A DNA stretch of 28,115 bases from Bacteroidales bacterium (GCA_004552395.1 SFOK01000010.1:1-28115), one strand, 5' to 3'. Counted from the first letter of the stretch, positions 1 through 6,505 are shown. Numbers and translations: made by a program. Notes: generated by a model not told the origin, from the sequence alone.

Positions 1-51
1 TAATAAGGCTCCCCGGCAGGCGAGCCGTTCATCTATAAACCAAATACGATT

Positions 52-579
52 ATGAAGAAACTGACCCTCCTTTTTTCGCTCCTCGTTGTGATGTTAGTTT
101 TCACGGCCTGCAACGATGATCCTGACACATCGACCGACACTCAGATCGAGAAAGACATCACAGGTACTTGGCATCTGACCGAGAACACTACAGTGAACGG
201 CGACGACGGCTCCACTACTGAAGTCTACACTCGCGATGTGGTGCTTACTATCGGCGACCACACTTACAGCTATACATGGCATACCAAGACCTCGACAAAG
301 GATGTGACTTATTCCGTGTCGGGTGCATGGCGCCTGAGAAAATCGATCATGATGCTCTCTTATGACATCAGCTCTCTGCAGGCTACTGGTGTGAGCGAGG
401 CAGACCTCAAAGCTCTGCGCACTCAGATGGCCAACAGCAATGCTCTCTACGACGATCTCAAGGACGGTAACCAGATTGTCGGCATGGGCGTAACCGTGAG
501 CCGCACAAACAATATCGGTGTGCTCAGCCTGACGAACAATTCCGATCTGGCAGGCACTTACAACCTGGTGCGCCCGTAA
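52..579 (+). CDS. Lipocalin-like lipoprotein
   Basis: A 175-residue exported lipoprotein of unknown function. The N-terminus has a lysine pair, a hydrophobic stretch (about residues 5-17) and a lipobox ending at Cys20 (F-T-A-C), followed by an Asp/Thr-rich tether, so it should be anchored in the outer or inner membrane. The rest is beta-rich and begins with a 'GTWHLTENT' strand, which is typical of the small lipocalin-like domain proteins common in Bacteroidales; this family placement is inferred from the look of the sequence. No catalytic residues are recognisable. The gene stands alone: a strong hairpin follows it and the next gene, menA, begins 100 bp later. Its promoter lies at or beyond the left edge of the window. 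The ATG is well supported because the signal peptide starts there. Confidence 0.75.
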   Translation: MKKLTLLFSLLVVMLVFTACNDDPDTSTDTQIEKDITGTWHLTENTTVNGDDGSTTEVYTRDVVLTIGDHTYSYTWHTKTSTKDVTYSVSGAWRLRKSIMMLSYDISSLQATGVSEADLKALRTQMANSNALYDDLKDGNQIVGMGVTVSRTNNIGVLSLTNNSDLAGTYNLVRP

Positions 580-611
580 CCGGCTGCGCGCTCTCCTTAC
601 GACGATATATT

Positions 612-660
612 CTTACGCAGGGATGAGGCCCGGGCCCGTCTCTGCGTGAGTTTGTTTCTT
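612..660 (+). terminator. Intrinsic terminator after lipoprotein gene
   Basis: TTACGCAG at 613-620 can pair with CTGCGTGA at 642-649, with a GC-rich interior (GGCCCGGGCC) and a T-rich tail (651-660). It lies between the lipoprotein stop and menA, so it probably ends the lipoprotein transcript. The T run is interrupted, so efficiency is uncertain. Confidence 0.6.
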
Positions 661-679
661 ACCCAAAACAGATATTGAC

Positions 680-1585
680 ATGAACAAGTGGGTCGAGGCG
701 ATGCGTCCGCGCACATTGCCGGTGAGTGTGGCCGGTGTGCTTGCTGGCTACAGTTGCGCTCTTTTCAGCCATGCGTGGCGATGGTTGCCGGCTGTCTGCT
801 GTCTTCTGTTCGCCCTGCTGGCGCAGATTGCCTCCAATTTTGCAAATGAATATTTCGACTTCAAGGCGGGTCTCGACCGCAAGGGGCGCGAAGGGTTCCG
901 CCGCGGTGTTACCGAGGGCGACATCTCGCCGCGCGCCATGCGCAACGCCACGTTCATCACACTGGCGCTCGCCTGCTGTGTGGGCCTGCTCATGATGGCG
1001 AGTGAGGGGGAGTGGTGGCTGCTTGCGCCCGGTGTGGCGATAGCTCTGTTCGCGCTCGCCTACAGCACCGGCCCGTATCCGCTCTCGCATCACGGCCTCG
1101 GCGACATAGCCGTGATCATATTCTTCGGCGTGGTGCCTGTGGCGCTCACTTGCTATGTGATCTCAGGCTCTTGGGGCGAACCGTGGCTCACCTGGCCCAC
1201 GTCGGTGAGTGTCGGCATACTCGCTGCCAATGTGCTGATAGTGAACAATTACCGCGACGCTGAAGACGACCGCGCGGTGGGCAAACATACCACTGCGGTG
1301 ATATTCGGTCTCACGGCCATGCAGCGTATCTATCTGATCGACGGTTTCGTGGCTATGGCCCTGATGTGGAAGATGTGGGACGTGACATTCGCTGTGGGCG
1401 GCGCTGTGATACCGCTCTTTTACCTTGCTGTGCACTGCAGCATCTGGCATGTGATGCGGCGTGTGAGCGGCCACAACCTGAACCCGCTGCTCGGAAAGAC
1501 AGCCGTGAATCTGCTCTTCTTCGTGGCGATGGTGCTTGCCGCCGCCCTTCTCACCACCCGGGTGTCCGCCCTCTGGCTGCTGTAA
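680..1585 (+). CDS. menA: 1,4-dihydroxy-2-naphthoate polyprenyltransferase (MenA)
   Basis: UbiA-superfamily integral membrane prenyltransferase that attaches the polyprenyl tail to 1,4-dihydroxy-2-naphthoate, the membrane step of menaquinone synthesis. The first Asp-rich motif is at residues 53-66 (N-F-A-N-E-Y-F-D-F-K-A-G-L-D, with Asp60 and Asp66) and the second at about 189-201 (N-N-Y-R-D-A-E-D-D, with Asp193, Asp196 and Asp197). These bind the Mg-diphosphate of the prenyl donor. The opening 'WVEAMRPRTLPVSVAGVL' is characteristic of MenA rather than UbiA or heme O synthase. The 301-residue length and about eight hydrophobic segments fit the family. It is monocistronic here: no gene follows it on this strand for several kilobases, and other men genes are not in the window. 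The ATG at 680 gives the normal N-terminus. Confidence 0.93.
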   Translation: MNKWVEAMRPRTLPVSVAGVLAGYSCALFSHAWRWLPAVCCLLFALLAQIASNFANEYFDFKAGLDRKGREGFRRGVTEGDISPRAMRNATFITLALACCVGLLMMASEGEWWLLAPGVAIALFALAYSTGPYPLSHHGLGDIAVIIFFGVVPVALTCYVISGSWGEPWLTWPTSVSVGILAANVLIVNNYRDAEDDRAVGKHTTAVIFGLTAMQRIYLIDGFVAMALMWKMWDVTFAVGGAVIPLFYLAVHCSIWHVMRRVSGHNLNPLLGKTAVNLLFFVAMVLAAALLTTRVSALWLL

Positions 1586-1592
1586 GCTGTAC

Positions 1593-1617
1593 TTTTCCGG
1601 TCTCCGGGGGCGGAAAA
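1593..1617 (+). terminator. Possible weak terminator hairpin after menA
   Basis: TTTTCCG (1593-1599) and CGGAAAA (1611-1617) form a perfect 7-bp stem with an 11-nt loop just after the menA stop codon. There is no T tract after it, so it may only be a transcript-stabilising hairpin or a Rho-dependent end. Confidence 0.3.
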
Positions 1618-1686
1618 CTGCTGCGGAAAGTTATGTCGGGGAAGAGGGGGATATAAGAAAAGATTTCAGCGGTGAGGTATGGGCAT

Positions 1687-1721
1687 AAAAAAATTGATTG
1701 TCATCACGACAACCAATCAAT
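1687..1721 (-). terminator. Intrinsic terminator of the candidate sRNA
   Basis: On the minus strand an 8-bp stem (ATTGATTG with CAATCAAT, 1693-1700 and 1714-1721) is followed directly by T7 (1687-1693). A rival fold using TTGTC/GACAA with a five-base loop is also possible. On the plus strand the hairpin is followed by no T run, so it acts on minus-strand transcription. Confidence 0.75.
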
Positions 1722-1750
1722 TAACCTTAAAATCTAATACCATGAAAAAC
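1687..1750 (-). ncRNA. Candidate ~64-nt small RNA
   Basis: A complete small transcription unit is visible on the minus strand, opposite the tail of the menA transcript. A consensus promoter at 1755-1786 predicts a start near 1750; a hairpin followed by seven T residues ends the unit at about 1687. The RNA would have a ~30-nt A/U-rich, unstructured 5' half beginning G-U5-C-A-U-G-G, then the terminator hairpin. An eight-codon reading frame (ATG at 1743, stop at 1717-1719, peptide MVLDFKVN) ends exactly where the hairpin begins, so a leader-peptide origin is possible, but no gene lies downstream on this strand before convergent menA. I cannot assign it to a named RNA family. Expression is inferred from the signals only. 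Confidence 0.62.
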
Positions 1751-1754
1751 TGTG

Positions 1755-1786
1755 CAAAGTTACACCTTTTACAGCTCGTGTCCAAA
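1755..1786 (-). promoter_or_regulatory. Bacteroidetes promoter for the candidate sRNA
   Basis: Minus-strand -33 box TTTG (1783-1786), a 20-bp spacer and -7 box TAACTTTG (1755-1762). This matches the Bacteroidetes primary-sigma consensus (TTTG, 19-20 bp, TAnnTTTG). An A/T-rich stretch lies just upstream, about 1786-1830. Confidence 0.72.
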
Positions 1787-1926
1787 TTTTTCCGATAGAT
1801 TTTCCTGAATTTTAAGATTATTTAACATTGAGTGGTTGAAATTCTCGCTGTCTTGTCAGCATCGCATCACCGGCCATTGCAGCAAAGCTGAGGCAACCGG
1901 GATAGCAAGGGGGGCGCGGCAGTGCG

Positions 1927-1962
1927 AAAAAAGACCCGACCGCTAACACAGCGACCGGGTCC
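1927..1962 (-). terminator. Intrinsic terminator of tRNA-Arg transcript
   Basis: GACCCG (1933-1938) pairs with CGGGTC (1956-1961), and CGCT (1941-1944) with AGCG within the same hairpin; on the minus strand T6 follows (1927-1932). It lies about 50 bp beyond the 3' end of the tRNA, as expected for its terminator. Confidence 0.8.
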
Positions 1963-2012
1963 AACCGTTCAAAAATTACTTGTATAAAAAAGACTCCTTG
2001 CTGGAAGAAGCT

Positions 2013-2087
2013 TGGTACGCCCATAGGGAGTCGAACCCTAATCGAAGGAACCGGAATCCTTTATTCTATCCATTGAACTATGGGCGC
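2013..2087 (-). tRNA. tRNA-Arg (anticodon CCG), CCA encoded
   Basis: On the minus strand a full cloverleaf can be drawn: acceptor GCGCCCA with TGGGCGT (first pair G-U), anticodon stem AAGGA/TCCTT around the loop TTCCGGT giving anticodon CCG (reads CGG), and a T-arm AGGG-TTCGACT-CCCT. Discriminator A at 2016 is followed by an encoded CCA (2013-2015). It has its own promoter and terminator and lies downstream of tadA on the same strand. Confidence 0.95.
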
Positions 2088-2125
2088 GTGAGCGGGAATG
2101 CGGCCGTGCGGCCTGATTCCGAATG

Positions 2126-2156
2126 CAAAATTAGCAAATTAATTTGTTAAGTCAAA
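2126..2156 (-). promoter_or_regulatory. Promoter of tRNA-Arg
   Basis: Minus-strand TTTG (2153-2156), a 19-bp spacer and TAATTTTG (2126-2133) match the Bacteroidetes consensus. The predicted start near 2121 leaves a leader of about 34 nt before the mature tRNA; a short GC-rich inverted repeat (around 2101-2113) lies in that leader. Confidence 0.72.
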
Positions 2157-2213
2157 ATTTGCGGCGGCTGTTCTTGTCGCTGTTCTTGAAGCGGGGCCTG
2201 GGGAATTGCCTTG

Positions 2214-2675
2214 TCAGCGGCGACGGCGGAAGAAGTTGCGCATCAGCTCTGCGGATTCGTCGGCGAGCAGACCAGCCTCTACCATGGCTTTGGGGTGAAA
2301 AAAGCCGGGACGCGAACCGAGAGGAGCGAGTGCGGAGAAGCCTCGTTTCGGGTCGGAAGCGCCGTAGACGATGCGGGGTATCTGCGCCCATCCGATGGCT
2401 CCGGCGCACATAGGACACGGCTCTACGGTGACATAAAGCGTGCAGTCAGTGAGATATTTGCCGCCTAGGGCCTCGGAAGCGGCTGTGATGGCGAGTATCT
2501 CGGCGTGGGCCGTGACATCGCGCAGACGCTCCGTGAGATTGTGGGCGCGGGCTATGACGCGGCCGTTGCAGGTCACTACGGCGCCGATAGGAATCTCGCC
2601 TTCCTCGGCTGCGAGTGCGGCCTCCTGAAGCGCCAGACGCATGAACCGCTCGTCGGATGTGAGGTCTTCTATCAT
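2214..2675 (-). CDS. tadA: tRNA-specific adenosine(34) deaminase TadA
   Basis: Zinc deaminase that converts A34 to inosine in tRNA-Arg(ACG), allowing one tRNA to read CGU, CGC and CGA. The zinc and catalytic residues are in place: His57 and Glu59 in 'TAHAE', Cys87 and Cys90 in 'EPCPMCAGA'. The length of 153 residues fits. I chose the ATG at 2673-2675, where the family's usual N-terminus begins; the frame is open further upstream (to 2828) but that stretch lies inside ispH and looks unlike TadA. This start overlaps the ispH stop as ATGA, implying translational coupling. It is the last gene of porQ-cmk-ispH-tadA, and a tRNA-Arg(CCG) gene follows on the same strand. Confidence 0.94.
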   Translation of the reverse strand: MIEDLTSDERFMRLALQEAALAAEEGEIPIGAVVTCNGRVIARAHNLTERLRDVTAHAEILAITAASEALGGKYLTDCTLYVTVEPCPMCAGAIGWAQIPRIVYGASDPKRGFSALAPLGSRPGFFHPKAMVEAGLLADESAELMRNFFRRRR

Positions 2676-3565
2676 AGTGTCTCGAGGCGTGATTTCACTT
2701 CGTCCATAAGCCATCCGGGGGTAGATGTGGCGCCGCAGACTCCCACCGACTCGGCGCCGGCGATCCACTGCGGACGGATATCGTCGGCCCGTTCCACGAA
2801 ATAGCTGCGTGAGTTGACCCGGCGGCACTCCTCGAAGAGCGCGTGGCCGTTGCTGCTCTGGCGTCCGCTGACGAATATCACCACCTCGTGGGCCGAGGCA
2901 AATTCGCGTATCTTGGGCATACGGTTGGCCACCTGGCGGCAGATGGTGTCGAAATATTCAAACGAGCCGGAACTCTTGCGGCGGCGTATCTCGGCTATTA
3001 TCTCGTTGAAGCCCTGCAGCGACTTGGTGGTCTGAGAGTAGAGCAATATATCGCGCGAGAAGTCTATGGCGTCGAGATCCTCGACCGTCTGGACCACCAC
3101 CGCCTCGCCGTCGGTCTGTGCCACGAGGCCGTTGACTTCGGCGTGGCCGTTCTTGCCGTAGATGAGTATGAGGGGCTTGCGGGCAGAGGAGTGCGAGTCG
3201 TCGTAGGCCGCCTTGATCCGTTTCTGAAGCATGAGCACCACGGGGCAAGTGGCGTCGATGATCTCTATGTTGTTGTCGGCGGCCATGCGGTATGTGCTCG
3301 GGGGCTCGCCGTGGGCACGGAGAAGAACCTTCACGTCGGAGAGACGCGCCATATCGCTGTGGGTGATGGTGCGCAGCCCTTTCTTGCGCAGGCGCTCCAC
3401 CTCGGTGGAGTTGTGTACAATGTCGCCCAGACAATAGAGCGAGCCGGAGCGGGCCAGCTCTTCCTCGGCTTTGCGGATGGCGGCCACCACACCGTGGCAG
3501 AAACCGGAGCCCGAGTCAATCTCTATGCGGCGTCCGGAGGGCTTGGAAGGTTCGGGAGTGTTCAT
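2672..3565 (-). CDS. ispH: 4-hydroxy-3-methylbut-2-enyl diphosphate reductase IspH
   Basis: Last enzyme of the MEP isoprenoid pathway: an iron-sulfur reductase that converts HMBPP to IPP and DMAPP. The three cluster cysteines are visible: Cys23 (GFCHGV), Cys107 (DATCPVV) and Cys209 (DTICRQV). Substrate-binding histidines are at 51 (IVHN), 85 (RAHGEPP) and 141 (GHAEVNG, with Glu143); 'SQTTKS' supplies the conserved threonine near residue 179 and 'GRQSSNG' the later Ser/Asn motif. It has 297 residues and is full length without the S1 fusion seen in some bacteria. It overlaps cmk upstream and tadA downstream by ATGA. Its IPP/DMAPP product also feeds the menaquinone tail attached by MenA, though the two genes are not co-transcribed. 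Confidence 0.95.
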   Translation of the reverse strand: MNTPEPSKPSGRRIEIDSGSGFCHGVVAAIRKAEEELARSGSLYCLGDIVHNSTEVERLRKKGLRTITHSDMARLSDVKVLLRAHGEPPSTYRMAADNNIEIIDATCPVVLMLQKRIKAAYDDSHSSARKPLILIYGKNGHAEVNGLVAQTDGEAVVVQTVEDLDAIDFSRDILLYSQTTKSLQGFNEIIAEIRRRKSSGSFEYFDTICRQVANRMPKIREFASAHEVVIFVSGRQSSNGHALFEECRRVNSRSYFVERADDIRPQWIAGAESVGVCGATSTPGWLMDEVKSRLETL

Positions 3566-4254
3566 GACTGCGAGCGCTGATTGTAGAGATCGAGAAGCCA
3601 GCGGTTCTGCTCGTCTATGGTCATGCCCGTGTTGTCGAGTTCCACGGCGTCGTCGGCCTTGCGCAGAGGCGACTCGCTGCGCGACCTATCTATGCGGTCG
3701 CGGCTCACCACATTCTCAAATACCTCGTCGAAACTCACGTCGCGACCCTTGGCGCGGAGCTCCTCCACACGGCGGCGGGCTCTCTCGCGCGGCGAAGCGG
3801 CCACAAACACCTTCATTTCGGCATCGGGGAAAACTGTGGTGCCTATGTCGCGGCCGTCCATCACTATACCTTTGGCGGCGCCGAACGCCTGCTGTTTCTT
3901 CACAAGGTCGTGGCGCACGGCCGGTATGGCCGAGACGGGGCTCACGGCGTTGCTCACTTCCATGCCGCGGATCTGGCGCTCCACATCCTCGCCGTTGAGG
4001 AAAGTGTGGGCCGCCTCACCGGGTGTCACGTACCGGAACTCTATCTTTATGTCGGGAAGCGCACTGACGAGCTCCTCCTCGCGAACTGTGCCGTCGGGAG
4101 CGATCAAGCCGTGGCGGAGAGCGTAGAGGGTCACGGCGCGGTACATGGCGCCGGAGTCTATGTAGATGTAGCCTATCTCGCGGGCGAGCGCTTTGGCCAT
4201 TGTGCTCTTGCCCGACGATGAGAAGCCGTCGATGGCTATGGTGATTTTCTTCAT
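3562..4254 (-). CDS. cmk: (d)CMP kinase
   Basis: Cytosolic nucleotide kinase that phosphorylates CMP and dCMP. The P-loop is at residues 10-18 (GFSSSGKST), followed by 'DSGAMYRAVT' (about 33-42), which contacts the base, and the later 'MDGRDIGTTVFPDA' and 'RSESPLRKADDAVELD' motifs typical of bacterial Cmk. It is full length at 230 residues. Its stop overlaps the ispH start as ATGA, and it begins 16 bp after porQ, so all four genes probably share one transcript. No promoter is evident in the gap. Confidence 0.96.
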   Translation of the reverse strand: MKKITIAIDGFSSSGKSTMAKALAREIGYIYIDSGAMYRAVTLYALRHGLIAPDGTVREEELVSALPDIKIEFRYVTPGEAAHTFLNGEDVERQIRGMEVSNAVSPVSAIPAVRHDLVKKQQAFGAAKGIVMDGRDIGTTVFPDAEMKVFVAASPRERARRRVEELRAKGRDVSFDEVFENVVSRDRIDRSRSESPLRKADDAVELDNTGMTIDEQNRWLLDLYNQRSQS

Positions 4255-4270
4255 ATCAGAGGGTTAATTG

Positions 4271-5326
4271 TCAGCGGCGGAGGAGCTCGCCTATGTTGGA
4301 GAAGATGTTGATCATGATTTCGGAACCCGAGGCGTGAGGCTGCGCGTAGGCGACACCGAAGCCCCAGGAGCGCACCTTGAGGCCCATGCCGAGCGAGAAA
4401 CCGGAGAGGAAATTGCGCTTGTAGGTACTCATGTCGGTGCGCATCTTGTTGTTGTAGCCCAGACCGATGTAGAAACGGTCGGAGGGCTTATACTCGATGC
4501 CGAACACCAGATGCCGCAGCAGGTTCGAGGCGAATGAATCCTTGAGCTCGCTGGTCGTGATGCCGTTCTCGTCGGAGTGGGTGTAGTAGGGGAGATGCCA
4601 CTTGTTGAGGTGCCAGGCGGTGACGGAGATGCTGAAAGGGGAGTTGGGGAATCCTTGTGTCCATCCCAGCTGTATGTCGAACGGCAGGCGGTTGTAGGCT
4701 TTGTCGAAACGCTTGATCTGTCCGCCCATGTTTTTGAGCACGAGCGAGAGGGAGGTGTCGTGCTCCGGTATGTAATAGTTAAGACCGATGTCGGCCGCCA
4801 GGGCCAGCGCGGAGTAATGCTCGTAAGATGTGGCTATGAACTTGAAGTTGATGCCGCCGCGCAGACGGTCAGTGAAATCGTGGGAATATAGGCCGGAGAG
4901 CGCCAGGTCGATAGGGTGGAACTCGCCCGCCTCGACACCGCCCTCGTCGAAACGGCGGAAAGCGCCGTAGTCGAGATACTGTATGCCGCAGGCCCAGGCC
5001 GCACGTTCGCCGTGGGCCATTCCGAAGCGAAGGCCGGCGAAGTTCGACGAGCCGAAATAGTGCATGTAGTTGAACGCTATCTGCATGTCGATCTCGGGAC
5101 CTATGAGCGCCGGATTCTGGTCGGACATGGTGACATCGGCATCGATCTGCGAGATGTTGACACCGCCAAGCGAGAAGGCCTGCACCGACGACGGTATCTC
5201 GAGAAATGAATACGGGACGGTAGAGGAGCCAGACTCAGCCTGAGGGGGCCGGGACTCCTGTGCCGCTGCCCGCGAAGGGAGCAAAGCGCCGGCAAGCGCT
5301 AATATGAGCATGAACGTGGTTCGCAT
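4271..5326 (-). CDS. porQ: Type IX secretion system outer-membrane protein PorQ
   Basis: PorQ is an outer-membrane beta-barrel related to PorV and PorP; with PorU, PorV and PorZ it forms the surface complex that cleaves the sorting signal and attaches T9SS cargo to lipopolysaccharide (known from Porphyromonas). This 351-residue protein has a signal peptide (residues 1-23, ending AAAQ), the start 'YSFLEIPSSVQAFSLGGVNIS', the 'DQNPALIG' segment shared by the PorV/PorQ group, and many amphipathic beta strands ending in a charged tail. It heads the operon before cmk and ispH. I found no consensus promoter in the 170 bp upstream. It fits the other T9SS elements in this window: the plug protein and a probable T9SS cargo. 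Confidence 0.88.
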   Translation of the reverse strand: MRTTFMLILALAGALLPSRAAAQESRPPQAESGSSTVPYSFLEIPSSVQAFSLGGVNISQIDADVTMSDQNPALIGPEIDMQIAFNYMHYFGSSNFAGLRFGMAHGERAAWACGIQYLDYGAFRRFDEGGVEAGEFHPIDLALSGLYSHDFTDRLRGGINFKFIATSYEHYSALALAADIGLNYYIPEHDTSLSLVLKNMGGQIKRFDKAYNRLPFDIQLGWTQGFPNSPFSISVTAWHLNKWHLPYYTHSDENGITTSELKDSFASNLLRHLVFGIEYKPSDRFYIGLGYNNKMRTDMSTYKRNFLSGFSLGMGLKVRSWGFGVAYAQPHASGSEIMINIFSNIGELLRR

Positions 5327-5504
5327 ATCTGAATGGAGCGGCGGCCGCCGGCCACACCGCTACTAATGATAAAACGCGGAGGAAGGGCTGCTATTGTGCG
5401 GACTGCCGAAGGAAAAACAGCGCAGGGTCGGCTACCGGGCAGCTTTGTAGCTGCAGCGCATTAAGAGCACCTTAAGAGGCGAAAGATTAACGAAAGTTAA
5501 TGTT

Positions 5505-5536
5505 TTTGCAAATCTCGGCGAGAGCTTGTAAATTTG
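5505..5536 (+). promoter_or_regulatory. Promoter of the TonB-domain gene
   Basis: TTTG (5505-5508), a 20-bp spacer and TAAATTTG (5529-5536): a full match to the Bacteroidetes consensus. The predicted start is near 5541, giving a ~50-nt leader before the ATG at 5593. Confidence 0.72.
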
Positions 5537-5581
5537 CAAAACAAAAGCAAAGCCCTGTCTCTGACGGACAGAGACCCGCAC

Positions 5582-5588
5582 AAGGAGG
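5582..5588 (+). promoter_or_regulatory. Strong Shine-Dalgarno sequence
   Basis: AAGGAGG with four bases before the ATG at 5593. Bacteroidetes genes seldom carry a strong Shine-Dalgarno, so this one stands out, and it decides the start codon over upstream in-frame codons such as the ATG at 5500, which lies upstream of the promoter's -33 box. Confidence 0.6.
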
Positions 5589-5592
5589 CAAT

Positions 5593-6036
5593 ATGTCGCT
5601 GAAAAGATTCACAGTAATAATCGCAGCTCTTATTTCGGCAGCCGTTCCCGTCCTTTCCCAGACGGTGAGGGTGAGGCGCACCGTCAGTGTCGACGGTGTG
5701 ACCCGTCAGGAATATTTCGAGGTCTACGAGTACGACTACGTGTGGGAAAAGCCCTCTTTCCCCGGCGGCGATGTGAAGCTGCTCCAGTTCATCAACGCCC
5801 ACCGTCATTACCCCGAGGCCGCCTACAAAGCCGGCATACAGGGCCGCGTGGTCTGCAGCTTCGTGGTCAACGCTGACGGTGCCATATCCGATGTGCAGGT
5901 ATTCAAAGGCGTGGAGCCGAGCCTCAACCGCGAGGCGCAGCGTATCTTCCGCATGATGCCCCCCTGGAAACCCGGACGCCTCGACGGCATACCGGTGCCC
6001 GTGAGAGTGATCCGCGCCGTCCCCTTCCGCAAATAA
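5593..6036 (+). CDS. TonB C-terminal-domain protein
   Basis: A 147-residue envelope protein made of an N-terminal signal peptide or anchor (residues 1-22), a short charged linker, and one TonB C-terminal domain (about 56-146). The domain shows the usual 'FPGGDVKLLQFI...YPEAA...GIQGRVVCSFVVNADGAISDVQV' and 'PPWKPGRLDGIPVPV' blocks. In full-length TonB this domain contacts the TonB box of outer-membrane receptors. Here there is no long proline-rich periplasm-spanning region and no ExbB/ExbD next to it, so it may be a stand-alone periplasmic TonB-like protein rather than the main energy transducer. The start is set by the AAGGAGG and by the promoter just upstream. Partner receptors are not in the window. 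Confidence 0.85.
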   Translation: MSLKRFTVIIAALISAAVPVLSQTVRVRRTVSVDGVTRQEYFEVYEYDYVWEKPSFPGGDVKLLQFINAHRHYPEAAYKAGIQGRVVCSFVVNADGAISDVQVFKGVEPSLNREAQRIFRMMPPWKPGRLDGIPVPVRVIRAVPFRK

Positions 6037-6214
6037 TCCCCTCCGGGGCGCGCAGAGGTGATTCTTCCTGCTGACGCTGAAGAATTGTGACTGTGCGGTT
6101 ATTGGGATTCTTTTAGGCTGCTTTGCGGGAAACTTTTCTTCGGAGTAAAAAGGGTTGAAAGTCAGCCGATTGTCGGCCAATGTCACAGACAATCATAAAA
6201 AAATCTGCAAAAAG

Positions 6215-6246
6215 TTTGGCGATATCAAAAATAACTGCTAACTTTG
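6215..6246 (+). promoter_or_regulatory. Promoter of tRNA-Phe
   Basis: TTTG (6215-6218), a 20-bp spacer and TAACTTTG (6239-6246). The start is expected near 6251, with a ~45-nt leader before the tRNA. Just upstream are inverted repeats (GATTGTC/GACAATC at 6168-6174 and 6188-6194). Confidence 0.75.
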
Positions 6247-6295
6247 CACTCGCAAAAGGGAGCTGACTAGATAGCGACCCACCGCAACAAAAAAT

Positions 6296-6368
6296 GGTGT
6301 CATAGCTCAGATGGTAGAGCAAAGGACTGAAAATCCTTGTGTCCCCGGTTCGATTCCTGGTGACACCA
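6296..6368 (+). tRNA. tRNA-Phe (anticodon GAA)
   Basis: Complete cloverleaf: acceptor GGTGTCA with TGACACC, D-arm GCTC...GAGC, anticodon stem AAGGA/TCCTT around CTGAAAA giving GAA, and T-arm with GGTTCGATTCC. Discriminator A is at 6368; no CCA is encoded, in contrast to tRNA-Arg in this window, so it depends on tRNA nucleotidyltransferase. Confidence 0.97.
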
Positions 6369-6370
6369 CA

Positions 6371-6405
6371 GAAGAGAGTTAAGCCTCAAAGCTTAGCTCT
6401 TTTTT
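6371..6405 (+). terminator. Intrinsic terminator of tRNA-Phe
   Basis: A long stem (at least ten pairs including one G-U: AGAGTTAAGC with GCTTAGCTCT) with a six-base loop, directly followed by T6 (6400-6405), right after the tRNA. Confidence 0.88.
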
Positions 6406-6416
6406 GTTACTATCCC

Positions 6417-6453
6417 TACCAATTACCAATAGCTACTATAGCTATCTTAGCTA
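6417..6453. repeat. Short-period repeat: 7-bp and 9-bp units
   Basis: Two copies of TACCAAT (6417-6430, period 7) run into three copies of TAGCTA spaced exactly nine bases apart (6430, 6439, 6448). It lies in the 100-bp spacer between the tRNA-Phe terminator and the convergent small membrane-protein gene. Two other spacers in this window also carry hexamers on a 9-bp period. Confidence 0.55.
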
Positions 6454-6505
6454 AAAACTGCAAGTATAGGATTAGCCCCAAGTATTGGCTCACTGAGGGC
6501 TCAGA

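Noticed and set aside
267..290. Horizontal transfer signs in the first lipoprotein gene (more A/T-rich codons than its neighbours)
   Set aside because: The difference is mild and no mobile-element features flank it; small lipoproteins often differ in composition.
1742..1798. An 18-codon plus-strand frame (MKNCAKLHLLQLVSKFFR)
   Set aside because: It coincides with a minus-strand promoter; its ATG-A-A-A-A look is explained by the opposite-strand sRNA start region, and no plus-strand promoter precedes it.
2676..2828. N-terminal extension of tadA to 2828
   Set aside because: The extra 51 codons lie within ispH and are Arg-rich and unlike TadA; the ATGA-overlap start at 2675 matches the family.
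2843..3580. A 245-residue open frame antisense to ispH
   Set aside because: It is an opposite-strand shadow of ispH, which has all catalytic residues; the antisense product shows no recognisable domain and is His/Val/Gly-rich as expected from reversed GC-rich codons.
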